41,347 nucleotides of DNA from a virus. The DNA is taken from the IMG/VR virus record IMGVR_UViG_3300020203_000035, positions 1 to 41,347 of that record; one strand, given 5' to 3'. A model generated the notes under the pieces. The model had not been told where the DNA came from. It was given only the letters and a program-made list of their open reading frames with translations, and did no database searches. Shown here one piece after another: positions 13,735 to 22,705 of this stretch (position 1 is the stretch's first letter; every line of letters begins with the position of its first letter). Both the position numbers and the translations under genes were made by a program.

Positions 13735-14339
13735 TAGTAGAGAGGTTTAAATGTAGCTGGTGGTCCGTTCCTATTAACGTTCTCCCCCATCTTGCTTATC
13801 CGGTCGGTACACTCATCGAGGTTCCTTTGAGCGTCTTCTAGCGGGTCAGTTTCACTAAGACGTATCTGCGCGTAGGCATAGGCTGCAACCGCTTCTGGGT
13901 CAGATATGATACAGATATCTGTCGTGTTCACGAGTGGACTGGTGTAAAAGCGATACCAGAGGGTGTAGACACCGTCATTCTTGGCTTTCAAGACATATCC
14001 CGTACCATGATCCCCCGTAATACAGAAATAGGCTCCAACGACGAGACCGTACATCTCAGGATATGTTGGAGTGTATTTTGCGTTACTGGAATCTCTCAGC
14101 TCCGAGATAGACTTGAAATCTGGAGCTGGGTTAGCAGTAGAAACGTTCAGGTTGCAGACTCCGCTTGCTACCGTCACCGACACTGACTTTGTCATGTCGA
14201 GCTGTTCCATACAATACTCTATCCCTCTGTTTATCCAATACTTACGGTTGTCGATACCAGAAGAAGGGACGGTCGTCTCCCCATATCGATAGGACAGGGA
14301 GAGGAGGAGGTCGTTAAATGTTGCTTTTGCGTAGGGCAT
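13734..14339 (-). CDS. Head-tail adaptor / tail tubular A-like protein
   Basis: 201 residues, starting MPYAKATFNDLLLSLSYRYG, then NRKYWINRGIEYCMEQLDM and a beta-rich middle, ending with a helical part (AVAAYAYAQIRLSETDPLEDAQRNLDEC). The helix-sandwich-helix layout and length match gp11-like/gp4-like adaptors that link portal and nozzle. Its stop overlaps the start of the nozzle gene (TAATG). Confidence 0.72.
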   Translation of the reverse strand: MPYAKATFNDLLLSLSYRYGETTVPSSGIDNRKYWINRGIEYCMEQLDMTKSVSVTVASGVCNLNVSTANPAPDFKSISELRDSSNAKYTPTYPEMYGLVVGAYFCITGDHGTGYVLKAKNDGVYTLWYRFYTSPLVNTTDICIISDPEAVAAYAYAQIRLSETDPLEDAQRNLDECTDRISKMGENVNRNGPPATFKPLY

Positions 14340-14345
14340 AGTTTT

Positions 14346-15875
14346 TTATCTTAAGTTTTGCTTACCCCGATTTCTAAAAAATTCTTGAAGTTGCTGTCCG
14401 TCCATCATATCTTCTGTAAATTGCGGTTTAATTTTTGGGGGTCTCAAGTCTGGGTTTGGATTCATATAGGCAGGGCCAGGCATAGAGCCGGTGTGAGAAA
14501 TCGCTGGCTCAACGAACATCCTGTCAAAAGGCTCAAAGCTGTTCCCACGTTTTTTCTTTGCGTTTGCCCCTATAGGGTAAGAAAGGTTGAAGTCAGGAAT
14601 CTGCGCTTGAGGAACCTGAGGCATGGCATTGAAAGCGTCTTCACTCACGCTCCACATACCTGGCTGTATTTCTTGGTAGCCGTTCTGGGAAAGGAAGTCA
14701 TTTATCATCTTCTGAGCGTCGTTTACTGGCCCCATGTCAGCGGTAGGCACATCAGTGATTATGTTGGACTTCGCGGCGACAGCACGCGCTATCTCTTCCA
14801 CGTTTTGCTTCTCCATGGCACCTGTACCGGTATTCACAAAGACCGCGTCACCTTGTTCGAACTTTCCAGGGTTTATGCCCCCATCAAACATGCTCCGCAT
14901 GGCTTCTTTCGGGTTTTCTACTTTATTGAAATTCACTTTAGGCTTCTGGAGGAAGTCTGGCATTTGATCTGTTGGTTTCACCAGCTTATGAGGCGAGGTG
15001 CTCCCAAGTCCAATGGCCTCTGAAAAAGCCCTTTCTGGCTCACCAAAGCTTGGTTGAACATCCCCTAACATATTCTCTGGGCTTCTCGGGCTAATCCTTT
15101 TCGGAGGGAAATTAGCTGGATTCACCGGATCCCAATGCCAAGGGTTTTTCTCTGGTAGAGAGTTCAAGGAAGGGCCGTACTCATCAATCCGTGGGGTAAA
15201 AGGTGAAGAACCGCGAAGGAAAGGGATATCCGCTGTACTCAGGTCGGGGCCAAAGACTGAGTTGTCTACAGCCTCCATTTGGCCACCCCTCATCTCCTGC
15301 ATCGGACCAAAATCAGCCTTCGAGGGGAGTTCCGCTGACGGCATATGGTAGCTATCAGATTTGTGAAAAGTAGGCGCTCTTTCTGGGCGAGGAGCACCTC
15401 TCCGGAAGGTATTAAAAATATCTTTCGGTATGGTCTCACCCTCATACATTACCGTTCCTCCTTTCGGGCCTTTCGGGCGGGTAAACTGTTCTATGGTATT
15501 CATACCAGGGCGCATGCCCTTTGTGAGAGCTGCAAAACCAGCAAGGTCAGAACCAGCGAGGATGGTGTCCATCATAGGGTTCCCCATGGCCTTCCACATT
15601 GGATCACCACGGTCGACTCTATTGGCTGCTTCAGACTGGAAAGAGTTTATTCGTCCCAGCGGGGTATCGTAGAACTTCCCAGAGGCCTGCCCTGTACGGA
15701 GGGCGTTTGGAGCTTCTTTGGCAGAGATAAGAAAACGAGCCATATCGCGCGGAACAGCCTTAGCCGTCTCCTCTATCCCAGGATTAAACATTCCTTGATT
15801 GACAAACTCACGGAGGATATCTCGTTTCCTCACGTCTTTCGTCGGTTCAAAATATTGTCTTAATTTTTCGAGCAT
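14346..15875 (-). CDS. Unidentified virion-region protein (509 aa)
   Basis: Start taken at MLEKLRQYFEPTKDV, one base after the stop of the previous gene (TAATATG); an upstream in-frame ATG would overlap that gene. The N-terminal 120 residues are helical (DILREFVNQGMFNPGIEETA..., LAGFAALTKGMRPGMNTIEQF); the rest is proline- and asparagine-rich and probably extended. It lies between the 3D-domain gene and the adaptor gene. It could be another internal or ejected protein. No family recognised. Confidence 0.55.
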   Translation of the reverse strand: MLEKLRQYFEPTKDVRKRDILREFVNQGMFNPGIEETAKAVPRDMARFLISAKEAPNALRTGQASGKFYDTPLGRINSFQSEAANRVDRGDPMWKAMGNPMMDTILAGSDLAGFAALTKGMRPGMNTIEQFTRPKGPKGGTVMYEGETIPKDIFNTFRRGAPRPERAPTFHKSDSYHMPSAELPSKADFGPMQEMRGGQMEAVDNSVFGPDLSTADIPFLRGSSPFTPRIDEYGPSLNSLPEKNPWHWDPVNPANFPPKRISPRSPENMLGDVQPSFGEPERAFSEAIGLGSTSPHKLVKPTDQMPDFLQKPKVNFNKVENPKEAMRSMFDGGINPGKFEQGDAVFVNTGTGAMEKQNVEEIARAVAAKSNIITDVPTADMGPVNDAQKMINDFLSQNGYQEIQPGMWSVSEDAFNAMPQVPQAQIPDFNLSYPIGANAKKKRGNSFEPFDRMFVEPAISHTGSMPGPAYMNPNPDLRPPKIKPQFTEDMMDGQQLQEFFRNRGKQNLR

Positions 15876-15876
15876 A

Positions 15877-16341
15877 TTAGTCCCATGGATAGAAATCATT
15901 TTCTGACGTCACTTGGAGTTGCTTCCTCCCAAAGTTTATTGCATCCTCAGTCTCTGGCATAAAAAGGTCCATCTTCCTCATCCCAGCAAACCGTTCATGC
16001 ATCATGTCCCTTACTTCATACTCACTTCCGTTGACATTAACCAGGCTCCCGTAAGGTATCATTGGGGTAATATCGCCCTCGCTCTTGCGGGGGACGGCAG
16101 CATACTTTATTCCGCGCATTGTTCCTGGGCGCATATCAAAAGACCGTGCTGCCTCCCAGGGGGCATCATCGGTCTCACTTTCACGCGGGCTATAGGCACT
16201 GACATCGTAGTCTTCTGGAAGCTCTGGACGGACGGGTTCTGATTGCAGTTGAGACGAAAAATCAGGATGTGATGTTCTTGTGAACGAAACAGTCTTTGAC
16301 GGCATGATCCTATCGACCAGGTTTTCGAGTTTCTTAAACAT
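15877..16341 (-). CDS. 3D-domain-like protein, possible virion lytic transglycosylase
   Basis: 154 residues. Residues about 79-144 follow the 3D domain (MltA-type barrel) pattern: AAVP..., MIPYGSLVNVNGSEYEVRD (Asp112), then KMDLFMPETEDAINFGRK (Asp125) and a closing QLQV strand. Family members cleave peptidoglycan. The first of the three aspartates is not obvious, so activity is uncertain. Residues 1-75 are basic/acidic linker. Among virion genes, such a domain would help the phage cross the cell wall at entry. Confidence 0.6.
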   Translation of the reverse strand: MFKKLENLVDRIMPSKTVSFTRTSHPDFSSQLQSEPVRPELPEDYDVSAYSPRESETDDAPWEAARSFDMRPGTMRGIKYAAVPRKSEGDITPMIPYGSLVNVNGSEYEVRDMMHERFAGMRKMDLFMPETEDAINFGRKQLQVTSENDFYPWD

Positions 16342-16771
16342 TGGGCTTGTATGCCCCCAAGCTTTTTTTGGCTGCTCTTAGTTTTGTGAGCACCTTTATA
16401 TAACCATTAAGTTTGTTGAATCGCTTGAAGAGCTCCAGGTTTTTAGACCCTATTTCTTCTTCGATTCCCTCAATAACCTTGCGGTAGTTATCGGTAGTGT
16501 TTTCGTACTCCCGATCAGTCATCTCCGCCCTGACAAACTTGTCTATGGCCGAGACTGACATCTTCACTGAAAAATCTTTGTAGATGTTGTGAGTATCAAA
16601 ATATTCGTTGACGTACTTTTTCTTTCCTTCTGTTTCCCATGCCTCCAGGTTATTCTTGAACTCCCTGTCGAGAGGAGTATCAGTCGTTGAGGAATAGCTG
16701 TTTGGGTCAGAGGGTGTTTCGGTTGGTACAGGTTCTGGCGACTCGTCAGGGGTTCTGAAAACTTCACTCAT
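16334..16771 (-). CDS. Hypothetical protein (145 aa), acidic N-terminus and helical C-terminus
   Basis: The first 45 residues are Pro/Thr/Ser-rich and acidic, the rest helical and charged (FVRAEMTDREYENTTDNYRKVIEGIEEEIGS...). It overlaps the aminotransferase stop by four bases and the 3D-domain gene start by eight. It links the sugar genes to the virion genes in one message. Function unknown. Confidence 0.6.
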   Translation of the reverse strand: MSEVFRTPDESPEPVPTETPSDPNSYSSTTDTPLDREFKNNLEAWETEGKKKYVNEYFDTHNIYKDFSVKMSVSAIDKFVRAEMTDREYENTTDNYRKVIEGIEEEIGSKNLELFKRFNKLNGYIKVLTKLRAAKKSLGAYKPNV

Positions 16772-17763
16772 ACCAGTCTCGCTATTTTTATTATATCGTC
16801 TTCTTTCAAATCTGGAAAGGTTGGCAAATAAAGTATCTTCTCCGACCAGTGGTAAGCGTTCAGACGTTTGTATTTCGGATTGTAATACATCGGTTGCATA
16901 CTCATCGGCTTGAACCCAAGGCGACTTTCTATTCCGTTCGCTTCAAGGCGAGCCTTTGTGGCTGCCTGGGTCTTGGTTTTAATATCGTACATCCAAACGA
17001 CCTCTCTCTTTGGCATCAGGACATGCGGATCCAAAAAGGCGTCGTACAAGAATTCAACTTCTTTTCTCTTTTTTAAAAGATACTGTATCCGTTCTACTTG
17101 AGCGAGTCCAATGGCCGCTTGGATATTGGTCATCCGGAAGTTATATCCAATCTTAGGATGCAACATACTGCGCTCTTTGTCAAAGTACATGTTGCTATAT
17201 CGACGAGCTTCTTCTGCGAGTGCTTCATCGTTCGTCAGCACCATCCCCCCCTCCCCTGTCGTGAGAATCTTGTTCCCGTAGAAACTGAAGCAAGCCAACG
17301 TGCCTTGTGGTAGTATCCCGTGGGCCTCTGCCATGTCGTCGATGACGGGAATCTTCATATCGTATATCCTCGAGTCGAGTGGCCTCCCATATATCGGTAC
17401 CCCGATTATCGCCTTTGTCTTTTCGGTGAGACATATTTTATCGACATCTATATTGAGGTCGTTTTTGCAATCAACGAACACTGGTGTAGCCCCAGTATAT
17501 GTTACCGCCCAGGCCGTTGCAATCATCGTATATTCAGGAACGATGACTTCATCTCCGCTCCCAATACCAAGAGCTTTGAGAGCAAGGAAGAGAGCGCTGG
17601 TCCCAGAGTTACAGGCGACAGCATAGGCGTAGCCATTATAGTCAGCCCAGGCCTTTTCAAATTTTTGAATGTACTCACCAACGCCGATATCACTTTTTTC
17701 TACCGCGTCAGCAATATATTTTTTTTCGAGATTTGTTATGCTTGGTTTTGAACAGTGAATCAT
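16768..17763 (-). CDS. DegT/DnrJ/EryC1 family sugar aminotransferase
   Basis: 331 residues with the family features: NSGTSALFLALKALGIGSGDEVIVPEYT (about 52-79), IDDMAEAHG (141-149) and the PLP-binding Lys165 in SFYGNKILTTGEGG. These enzymes add an amino group to nucleotide-linked keto sugars. With GDP-mannose 4,6-dehydratase in the same cluster, the likely substrate is GDP-4-keto-6-deoxymannose, giving a perosamine-like sugar; this is inferred. The gene overlaps both neighbours by four bases (ATGA). Slightly shorter than the usual 360-400 residues. Confidence 0.9.
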   Translation of the reverse strand: MIHCSKPSITNLEKKYIADAVEKSDIGVGEYIQKFEKAWADYNGYAYAVACNSGTSALFLALKALGIGSGDEVIVPEYTMIATAWAVTYTGATPVFVDCKNDLNIDVDKICLTEKTKAIIGVPIYGRPLDSRIYDMKIPVIDDMAEAHGILPQGTLACFSFYGNKILTTGEGGMVLTNDEALAEEARRYSNMYFDKERSMLHPKIGYNFRMTNIQAAIGLAQVERIQYLLKKRKEVEFLYDAFLDPHVLMPKREVVWMYDIKTKTQAATKARLEANGIESRLGFKPMSMQPMYYNPKYKRLNAYHWSEKILYLPTFPDLKEDDIIKIARLV

Positions 17764-18110
17764 ATGAGTGGCGTTGCCAATTTAAAAGTATCTTTTTCAT
17801 AATTTTCTCCGATTCTTTTCCCGAAACAGATGGAAATCATTTCAGAATCTGTGAGTGCTTTATAAGCATGTTTTGTCCACGGCCAATGAAACTTTGTATC
17901 CATTCCATACATCTTCCTTGCTCGCTTGAAAAATAGTCCTTTTGTGACACACTCTAGTATTCCATGAATAACTATATCGAACTGAACAGTATCTTTGTGA
18001 TAGTGGTTTCCTCTCACTGCTCCTTTCTTAAAAGAGATATAGGTAACCGACCAGTCCTGGCCCTCCTTGAGGTCCTCGATTGTTCCGCGGTAATCAGTAA
18101 ATGTTTTCAT
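17760..18110 (-). CDS. Cupin-fold sugar-modifying or binding protein
   Basis: Start taken at MKTFTDYRGTIEDL, overlapping the methyltransferase stop by four bases; a slightly longer in-frame opening lacks this coupling. 116 residues with the cupin motif FKKGAVRGNHYHKDTVQFDIVIHGILE (residues about 27-53) where RGNHYH is the typical metal/substrate signature of nucleotide-sugar isomerase or WxcM-like cupins. It probably acts on a keto-sugar intermediate of the cluster. Confidence 0.78.
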   Translation of the reverse strand: MKTFTDYRGTIEDLKEGQDWSVTYISFKKGAVRGNHYHKDTVQFDIVIHGILECVTKGLFFKRARKMYGMDTKFHWPWTKHAYKALTDSEMISICFGKRIGENYEKDTFKLATPLI

Positions 18111-19294
18111 ATTACTTTTAGTGTTGGTAGTGGTATTATCCATGTTCCCTCGTATGCCCTATTGTTATCCATTATCTCATTTGCGAAATTCCAAGCCAGG
18201 ATGAGACAAAAATCCGGCTGTCTTTCAATCAGCGCTTCATCTGATAGCACTTCGATGAATGTCCCTGGTGTAAATCTTCCCTGCTTCAGCCTTGATTTAT
18301 CAGTAGCAAAAGAAATGAATCTTCCTATTCCTGAGTAGTTGAGAAGGGTGTTTCCTTTCGCTGGCGTCGAGACAACAGCAATGGTTCTTCCTCGGCTATT
18401 CAGCTCCAAGCAAAGGTCTAAGAGAGCGTTCATTTCATCTTTGAAACATTGGGCCACTGATTCCAGTTTCTTGAATGTCCACGTCTCAGAGGCGAGCATA
18501 TCCTTCACAGCGGCGGTTACCTCTCTCTGTCCTTTTCGTGCGATGTAGACTCGGAAGACTCCTCCATGAAGAGGTCGTTCTTCGACATCGAATACTTCCA
18601 TACCGTGCTTCTCTAAGAAGGGGACAATGGGTTTGAGGCTTAGATAAGACAAATGTTGATGGTACACGGTGTCCATCTCACACCCTTTGAGAAACTCTCC
18701 AAAGTAAGGAGACTCAAAAACGAACACCCCATCTCCTTTCAGCATTGTTTTTACTCCAACCATAAAATCATCGAGATCATGGACATGCGCGAAGACGTTT
18801 GTGCCTAAGACCAAATCCACCGTCATCTCTTTGAAGTGCTTGCTGGCATTTTCTGCTGTAAAGAATTCCTGGATAGTTGATACCCCTCTGTCCATGGCTA
18901 TCTGCGTGGCCTCTGGTGTTGGGTCAAACCCCATAACCTGATGCCCTACAAACTTAGTAAGGAGCGTCCCATCATTCGACCCGATGTCGACAATGAAAGA
19001 ATCTTTTTTTAGACCAACTTTCTTTGAGACGGTTTCGGCAAACTCAGCCCAATGGTTTTGGGCTGTTTTGGTGATAGAAGATTCGTAGAGATAATCCTTC
19101 AGATACAATTCTTCTTTCGCCACTATCCATGTCAGCTGGTTGAGTCCACAGTCCTGACACTCTGATACCCCAAGTGGGTATATCATCTCTGGTTCGATTT
19201 CTTTATGAAAATGATCAGAGTGTGGGTGCATCCCTAAATCTAACCACTGCTTGAGACTTGTTCCCTGACACATGCGACAACGAGTTGCTTTCAT
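18107..19294 (-). CDS. Sugar C-methyltransferase (zinc-binding N-terminus, SAM domain)
   Basis: 395 residues in the three-part layout of NovU/TylC3-type C-methyltransferases: N-terminal zinc site (Cys6, Cys9, Cys46, Cys49), SAM-binding domain with IVDIGSNDGTLL (101-112) and LVLGTNVFAHVHDLDDF, and the C-terminal methyltransferase_14-type domain (IAVVSTPAKGNTLLNYSGIG..., CLILAWNFANEI). These enzymes methylate a carbon of nucleotide-linked 4-keto-6-deoxy sugars. Overlaps the dehydratase and cupin genes by four bases each. Confidence 0.88.
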   Translation of the reverse strand: MKATRCRMCQGTSLKQWLDLGMHPHSDHFHKEIEPEMIYPLGVSECQDCGLNQLTWIVAKEELYLKDYLYESSITKTAQNHWAEFAETVSKKVGLKKDSFIVDIGSNDGTLLTKFVGHQVMGFDPTPEATQIAMDRGVSTIQEFFTAENASKHFKEMTVDLVLGTNVFAHVHDLDDFMVGVKTMLKGDGVFVFESPYFGEFLKGCEMDTVYHQHLSYLSLKPIVPFLEKHGMEVFDVEERPLHGGVFRVYIARKGQREVTAAVKDMLASETWTFKKLESVAQCFKDEMNALLDLCLELNSRGRTIAVVSTPAKGNTLLNYSGIGRFISFATDKSRLKQGRFTPGTFIEVLSDEALIERQPDFCLILAWNFANEIMDNNRAYEGTWIIPLPTLKVI

Positions 19295-20214
19295 AGAGTT
19301 GCGTTATACATTATTTTAGCGAGTTCTTTCGCTTTGACCTTTGCTCTCCAGCCGAGTATCCTTGTGGCTTTCTTCGTGTCACCGATGAGTACGGGTACAT
19401 CTACTGGCCGGATATAATCTTTATCGAGAATTATTTTTATCGGATGGCCACACGCCTCTTCCACATAGTGGACGAAGTCCTCAACCGAATGGCTCTCACC
19501 GGTAGCGATAACATAATCATCTGGCACTGGCTTCTGAAGCATTTTCCACATGGCCTCTACATAATCAACCGCGTAGCCCCAGTCACGTCGAGCGTCTATG
19601 TTTCCGAGATGGACTTCTCCAAATTCTGCGGACTGAACAATTTTCTGGGTGACAAAATTCACGCCTCTGCGTTCACTCTCGTGATTGAAAAGAATCCCGT
19701 TACAGATAAACATGCCATACGCGTCTCGATAGTTTTTTCCTATCTGGTAGGCATAGAGCTTCGCGGTCCCGTAAGGAGAGACTGGGTTCATGCGTGAATC
19801 CTCTTTGTACGGTCTATTACTCAGGCCATCGAAGAGCTCCGAAGTAGAGGCCTGATAAATCTTTGGCTTCATGCCGAGTACCCTGATAGATTCGAGAAGG
19901 TTCAAGAATCCTGTACCCGTTGTTTGTGCGGTATACAGTGGTGTCTCCCAGCTTACCTGAACGTGTGACTGCGCAGCGAGATTGTATACCTCGTCAGGCT
20001 TACTTGCTTTCAATGCCCACAGAAGAGAGAAGGGATCTGTCATGTCTCCGTAGTGGAGCTTGATATCGAGCCCTTCAATTCTTTCTCGGTTAAAAGTAGA
20101 GGCTCGGCGAACGAGACCATGCACCTCGTACCCCTTAGAAAGAAGGAGCTCGGCCAGGTGACTGCCGTCCATGCCATTCACACCAGTGATCAGGGCTACT
20201 TTAGTTTTTCCCAT
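19291..20214 (-). CDS. gmd: GDP-mannose 4,6-dehydratase
   Basis: 307 residues from MGKTKVALITGVNG (start in context AACGCTATGG). Rossmann motif TGVNGMDG (10-17), YNLAAQSHVQVSWE (77-90), catalytic S/T-E in STSELF (about 123-128), YxxxK at 148-152 (SPYGTAKLYAYQ) and the dehydratase-specific CNGILFNHESERRG (171-184). It converts GDP-mannose to GDP-4-keto-6-deoxymannose, the branch point for fucose, rhamnose, perosamine and related sugars. Shorter than the 370-residue bacterial enzymes but all key motifs are present. Cytoplasmic; NADP cofactor. Confidence 0.92.
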   Translation of the reverse strand: MGKTKVALITGVNGMDGSHLAELLLSKGYEVHGLVRRASTFNRERIEGLDIKLHYGDMTDPFSLLWALKASKPDEVYNLAAQSHVQVSWETPLYTAQTTGTGFLNLLESIRVLGMKPKIYQASTSELFDGLSNRPYKEDSRMNPVSPYGTAKLYAYQIGKNYRDAYGMFICNGILFNHESERRGVNFVTQKIVQSAEFGEVHLGNIDARRDWGYAVDYVEAMWKMLQKPVPDDYVIATGESHSVEDFVHYVEEACGHPIKIILDKDYIRPVDVPVLIGDTKKATRILGWRAKVKAKELAKIMYNATL

Positions 20215-21023
20215 AGCGTTACATGTTGCTGACAATATGATTCCCAGGTCATATCTTCTGCGGGATTAAAACTCAGTTTGTCAAAAATAGCATTGAGCTC
20301 TTCTTGGGTATCAAACGGATGAGCAATATTGAGCTCTGCGTGGAAGCCCTCCATCGGAGCAATACACGGTATGCCAGCATTGGTGGCATCGAGAATCCCC
20401 ATTGAACCCTCATCTTTCCCGAAATACAGACAGTAGTCAGAGAGGTCGAGTATTTGCTTATAATGCTTTTCCTCGAATTCTCTGCTGTATTGGCCCTGGA
20501 AATCCAGTCCAGCAAACGGGGAAATGATTGGCTCCCAGTCTTTCCCCATAACAAGAAAGACGAATTTAGTCCTGTCGATATGATTGAGAAGCGCTGCGAA
20601 CATCTGTTCTCGTTTGCATCCATTCGGATAGACGTTTGTGAGGATACTGACTATTCGTGGACGTCTTTGCCACCCATCATGGGCGGGGAGAACGGTGGCA
20701 AGATTCTTGATTTTTTTCTTTCTCAAAGCCGCCTCTGTCTGATGAGAGAAACAAATGCCAAGATCAGCTGTTTCCATCCCTTTTTTTAGGCTCGCAAGCT
20801 TCGCTTCATCAGTGATATGTGTCACCTGCAGGGTGTTCTTTCCAGGCATATGCACATAGGACTGATAGTTGATGTGATGATTTATCCAGCCCTTCTTTGG
20901 TTTCGTGCTGACAAGAACCGTATGACCCAGTTCCTTCAACCCACGCTCCATACGATAGGCATATTTCGAGAGAATACCGTCGTATCCCAGGGCTTCTTCG
21001 TAATTGACGAGGTTTATTTTCAT
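20196..21023 (-). CDS. Glycosyltransferase, GT4-like (GT-B fold)
   Basis: 275 residues. The N-terminal half begins MKINLVNYEEALGYDGILSKYAYRMERGLKELGH, typical of a donor/acceptor Rossmann domain; the C-terminal half has DEGSMGILDATNAGIPCIAP (204-223), the EX7E-like nucleotide-sugar site of group 1 glycosyltransferases. It should transfer a sugar made by the neighbouring genes. Overlaps the gene upstream by four bases and gmd by 19. Confidence 0.8.
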   Translation of the reverse strand: MKINLVNYEEALGYDGILSKYAYRMERGLKELGHTVLVSTKPKKGWINHHINYQSYVHMPGKNTLQVTHITDEAKLASLKKGMETADLGICFSHQTEAALRKKKIKNLATVLPAHDGWQRRPRIVSILTNVYPNGCKREQMFAALLNHIDRTKFVFLVMGKDWEPIISPFAGLDFQGQYSREFEEKHYKQILDLSDYCLYFGKDEGSMGILDATNAGIPCIAPMEGFHAELNIAHPFDTQEELNAIFDKLSFNPAEDMTWESYCQQHVTLWEKLK

Positions 21024-22705
21024 AGCTTATGATTAATCATCTTAAAATACGGGTGGTTCCAGGCCCCACAAGGGGTGATTTGATGGATTTCTTCCAGTGG
21101 GAAGGCAATGGGGAAGCTCATTTGGTCTCTCACCCCGTAACGACAGTAGTCAGCCCACCACTTTTCATTCAATTCATTGATACGCGGCGTGTGTTTTCGG
21201 ACAATAACCCCACATTCAGAAAGGCCTGAGTGATTTTCTACCCCTTGTTTGGCATAAGCCATAGTCTGTTCAAAGAGAATCTCTGGTTTTTCTTTCCCCA
21301 GGGCGATACAGGCGTCTCGTTCTTGATACACGTCGTCCCTACCAGCGTGCTTGAAGACAGCGATGTCTTTACCCGTTTTTGTCAGAAACTCGTCAATGAG
21401 CGTCTGCGGGGGGACCATTAATTCGATATTGGCGTCGAGGTAGATGGAATACTCTGTGTCCATATACTTGTGAGGCATGATTTTCTGGATTCTGGAGTTT
21501 CTGCGGTCATCGGTAAACAGGGTACAAGGAGGCTGTACGTTCCATGTCTTACTCTGATGGTTGCTGTAAGCGATTAAATGAGCCCCAGTGGCCTTCTGAC
21601 CCTCATTGAGGGCATCGATACCACCCACGAGCGCAGTGTACACTGTGACCTCTTTTTTCATGTATAAATCGAATACCTTTTCGTACAGAGGGAGCTGTTT
21701 ATCGATAGTATATTTCTCCAAAACTTCTGCCTTGGCTGCTTTCCCGATTTCTTTGCGCTTTTCTTCGTTTTCGATGAGCCAAGAGAGGTATTTTACCCAC
21801 TGTCCGGTACCGAGAGCGAGATAGCCTGTCTTATAGTTCTTCACGCTCTCCTTGTAGGGCGTGACAGAAGACAAAACCATCGGGGTTTCCAGCATGGAGT
21901 GTTCCAGCCACTTGATATTTGACTTGCAGCGGTTAAAGTAGGAATCCATGAGTGGGGCGACCGCAATATCCAGGTCCATATCAGCCAAAAACTGTGGATA
22001 TTCTGCGTATCCCATAGTGGGGCGGTGGTGGAACTCTCGTTCACCCCGTGATGAATCTTTATCGACAAAACCCGCCAGGTGTATTTCTACCTGCGGGTAT
22101 TTCTTCAGAATCTCATCGAACGCATCGTTCACGATATGGGTATCAGCCATATGAGACCCTGAACCCATCCAACCAATTCTAATCTTTCCGTCCGTCCTTA
22201 TCGGTCGTTTCACCTCCCAGATGGCAGGATCAATAGCGTTCGGGATAACGGTTATCTTCTTGCCCGTATGGGCGAGTGATTCTTTCAGCAGTTCTGTCGA
22301 TACAACGAGATGGTCAGCAATCTCAATCATGTATCGAATCATGGGCTCTTTCTCTTTCAACTTGTCGTACAAGGGATGGGCCTTATTTTGCGTAAAGGGC
22401 TCATCATCAATATCCAAAATAATTTTAGAATCAGTGAAGTGCTTCGCCGTGTCGATATAGACATGCATCCCGCTGTTATCCACGAGCTTCCAAAACCAAA
22501 CATCTCCCTTTTTCCCAAGCTGAGCGGCATTGTGCATGGCAATCTCTGGCTCCCCACCAAGAATAATCCTCCCGTACGTTTTCCATCCCAGTTTGCTGAG
22601 AGGATTGATAACCCGATACCAACCAATGGCTCCAAAACTTTTCGAGCCGTCTGGTCTCAGCCAGTCGGTATAGAATCCGGCCACCCTCGATTTCCCCCTA
22701 GCCAT
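21020..22705 (-). CDS. Two-domain glycosyltransferase: GT4-like plus DUF616-like
   Basis: 561 residues. Residues 1-345 are a GT-B group 1 transferase (ILDIDDEP, VIPNAIDPAIWE, RIGWMGSGSHMAD, MLETPMVLSS). Residues about 353-550 match the DUF616 (TOD1/MUCI70) glycosyltransferase pattern: TVYTALVGGIDAL, MPHKYMDTEYSIYLDANIEL, IAVFKHAGRDDVYQE, GLSECGVIVRKH and WW...RDQMSFPIA. One polypeptide may thus add two sugars in turn. It is coupled to its neighbours by short overlaps. Confidence 0.82.
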   Translation of the reverse strand: MARGKSRVAGFYTDWLRPDGSKSFGAIGWYRVINPLSKLGWKTYGRIILGGEPEIAMHNAAQLGKKGDVWFWKLVDNSGMHVYIDTAKHFTDSKIILDIDDEPFTQNKAHPLYDKLKEKEPMIRYMIEIADHLVVSTELLKESLAHTGKKITVIPNAIDPAIWEVKRPIRTDGKIRIGWMGSGSHMADTHIVNDAFDEILKKYPQVEIHLAGFVDKDSSRGEREFHHRPTMGYAEYPQFLADMDLDIAVAPLMDSYFNRCKSNIKWLEHSMLETPMVLSSVTPYKESVKNYKTGYLALGTGQWVKYLSWLIENEEKRKEIGKAAKAEVLEKYTIDKQLPLYEKVFDLYMKKEVTVYTALVGGIDALNEGQKATGAHLIAYSNHQSKTWNVQPPCTLFTDDRRNSRIQKIMPHKYMDTEYSIYLDANIELMVPPQTLIDEFLTKTGKDIAVFKHAGRDDVYQERDACIALGKEKPEILFEQTMAYAKQGVENHSGLSECGVIVRKHTPRINELNEKWWADYCRYGVRDQMSFPIAFPLEEIHQITPCGAWNHPYFKMINHKL

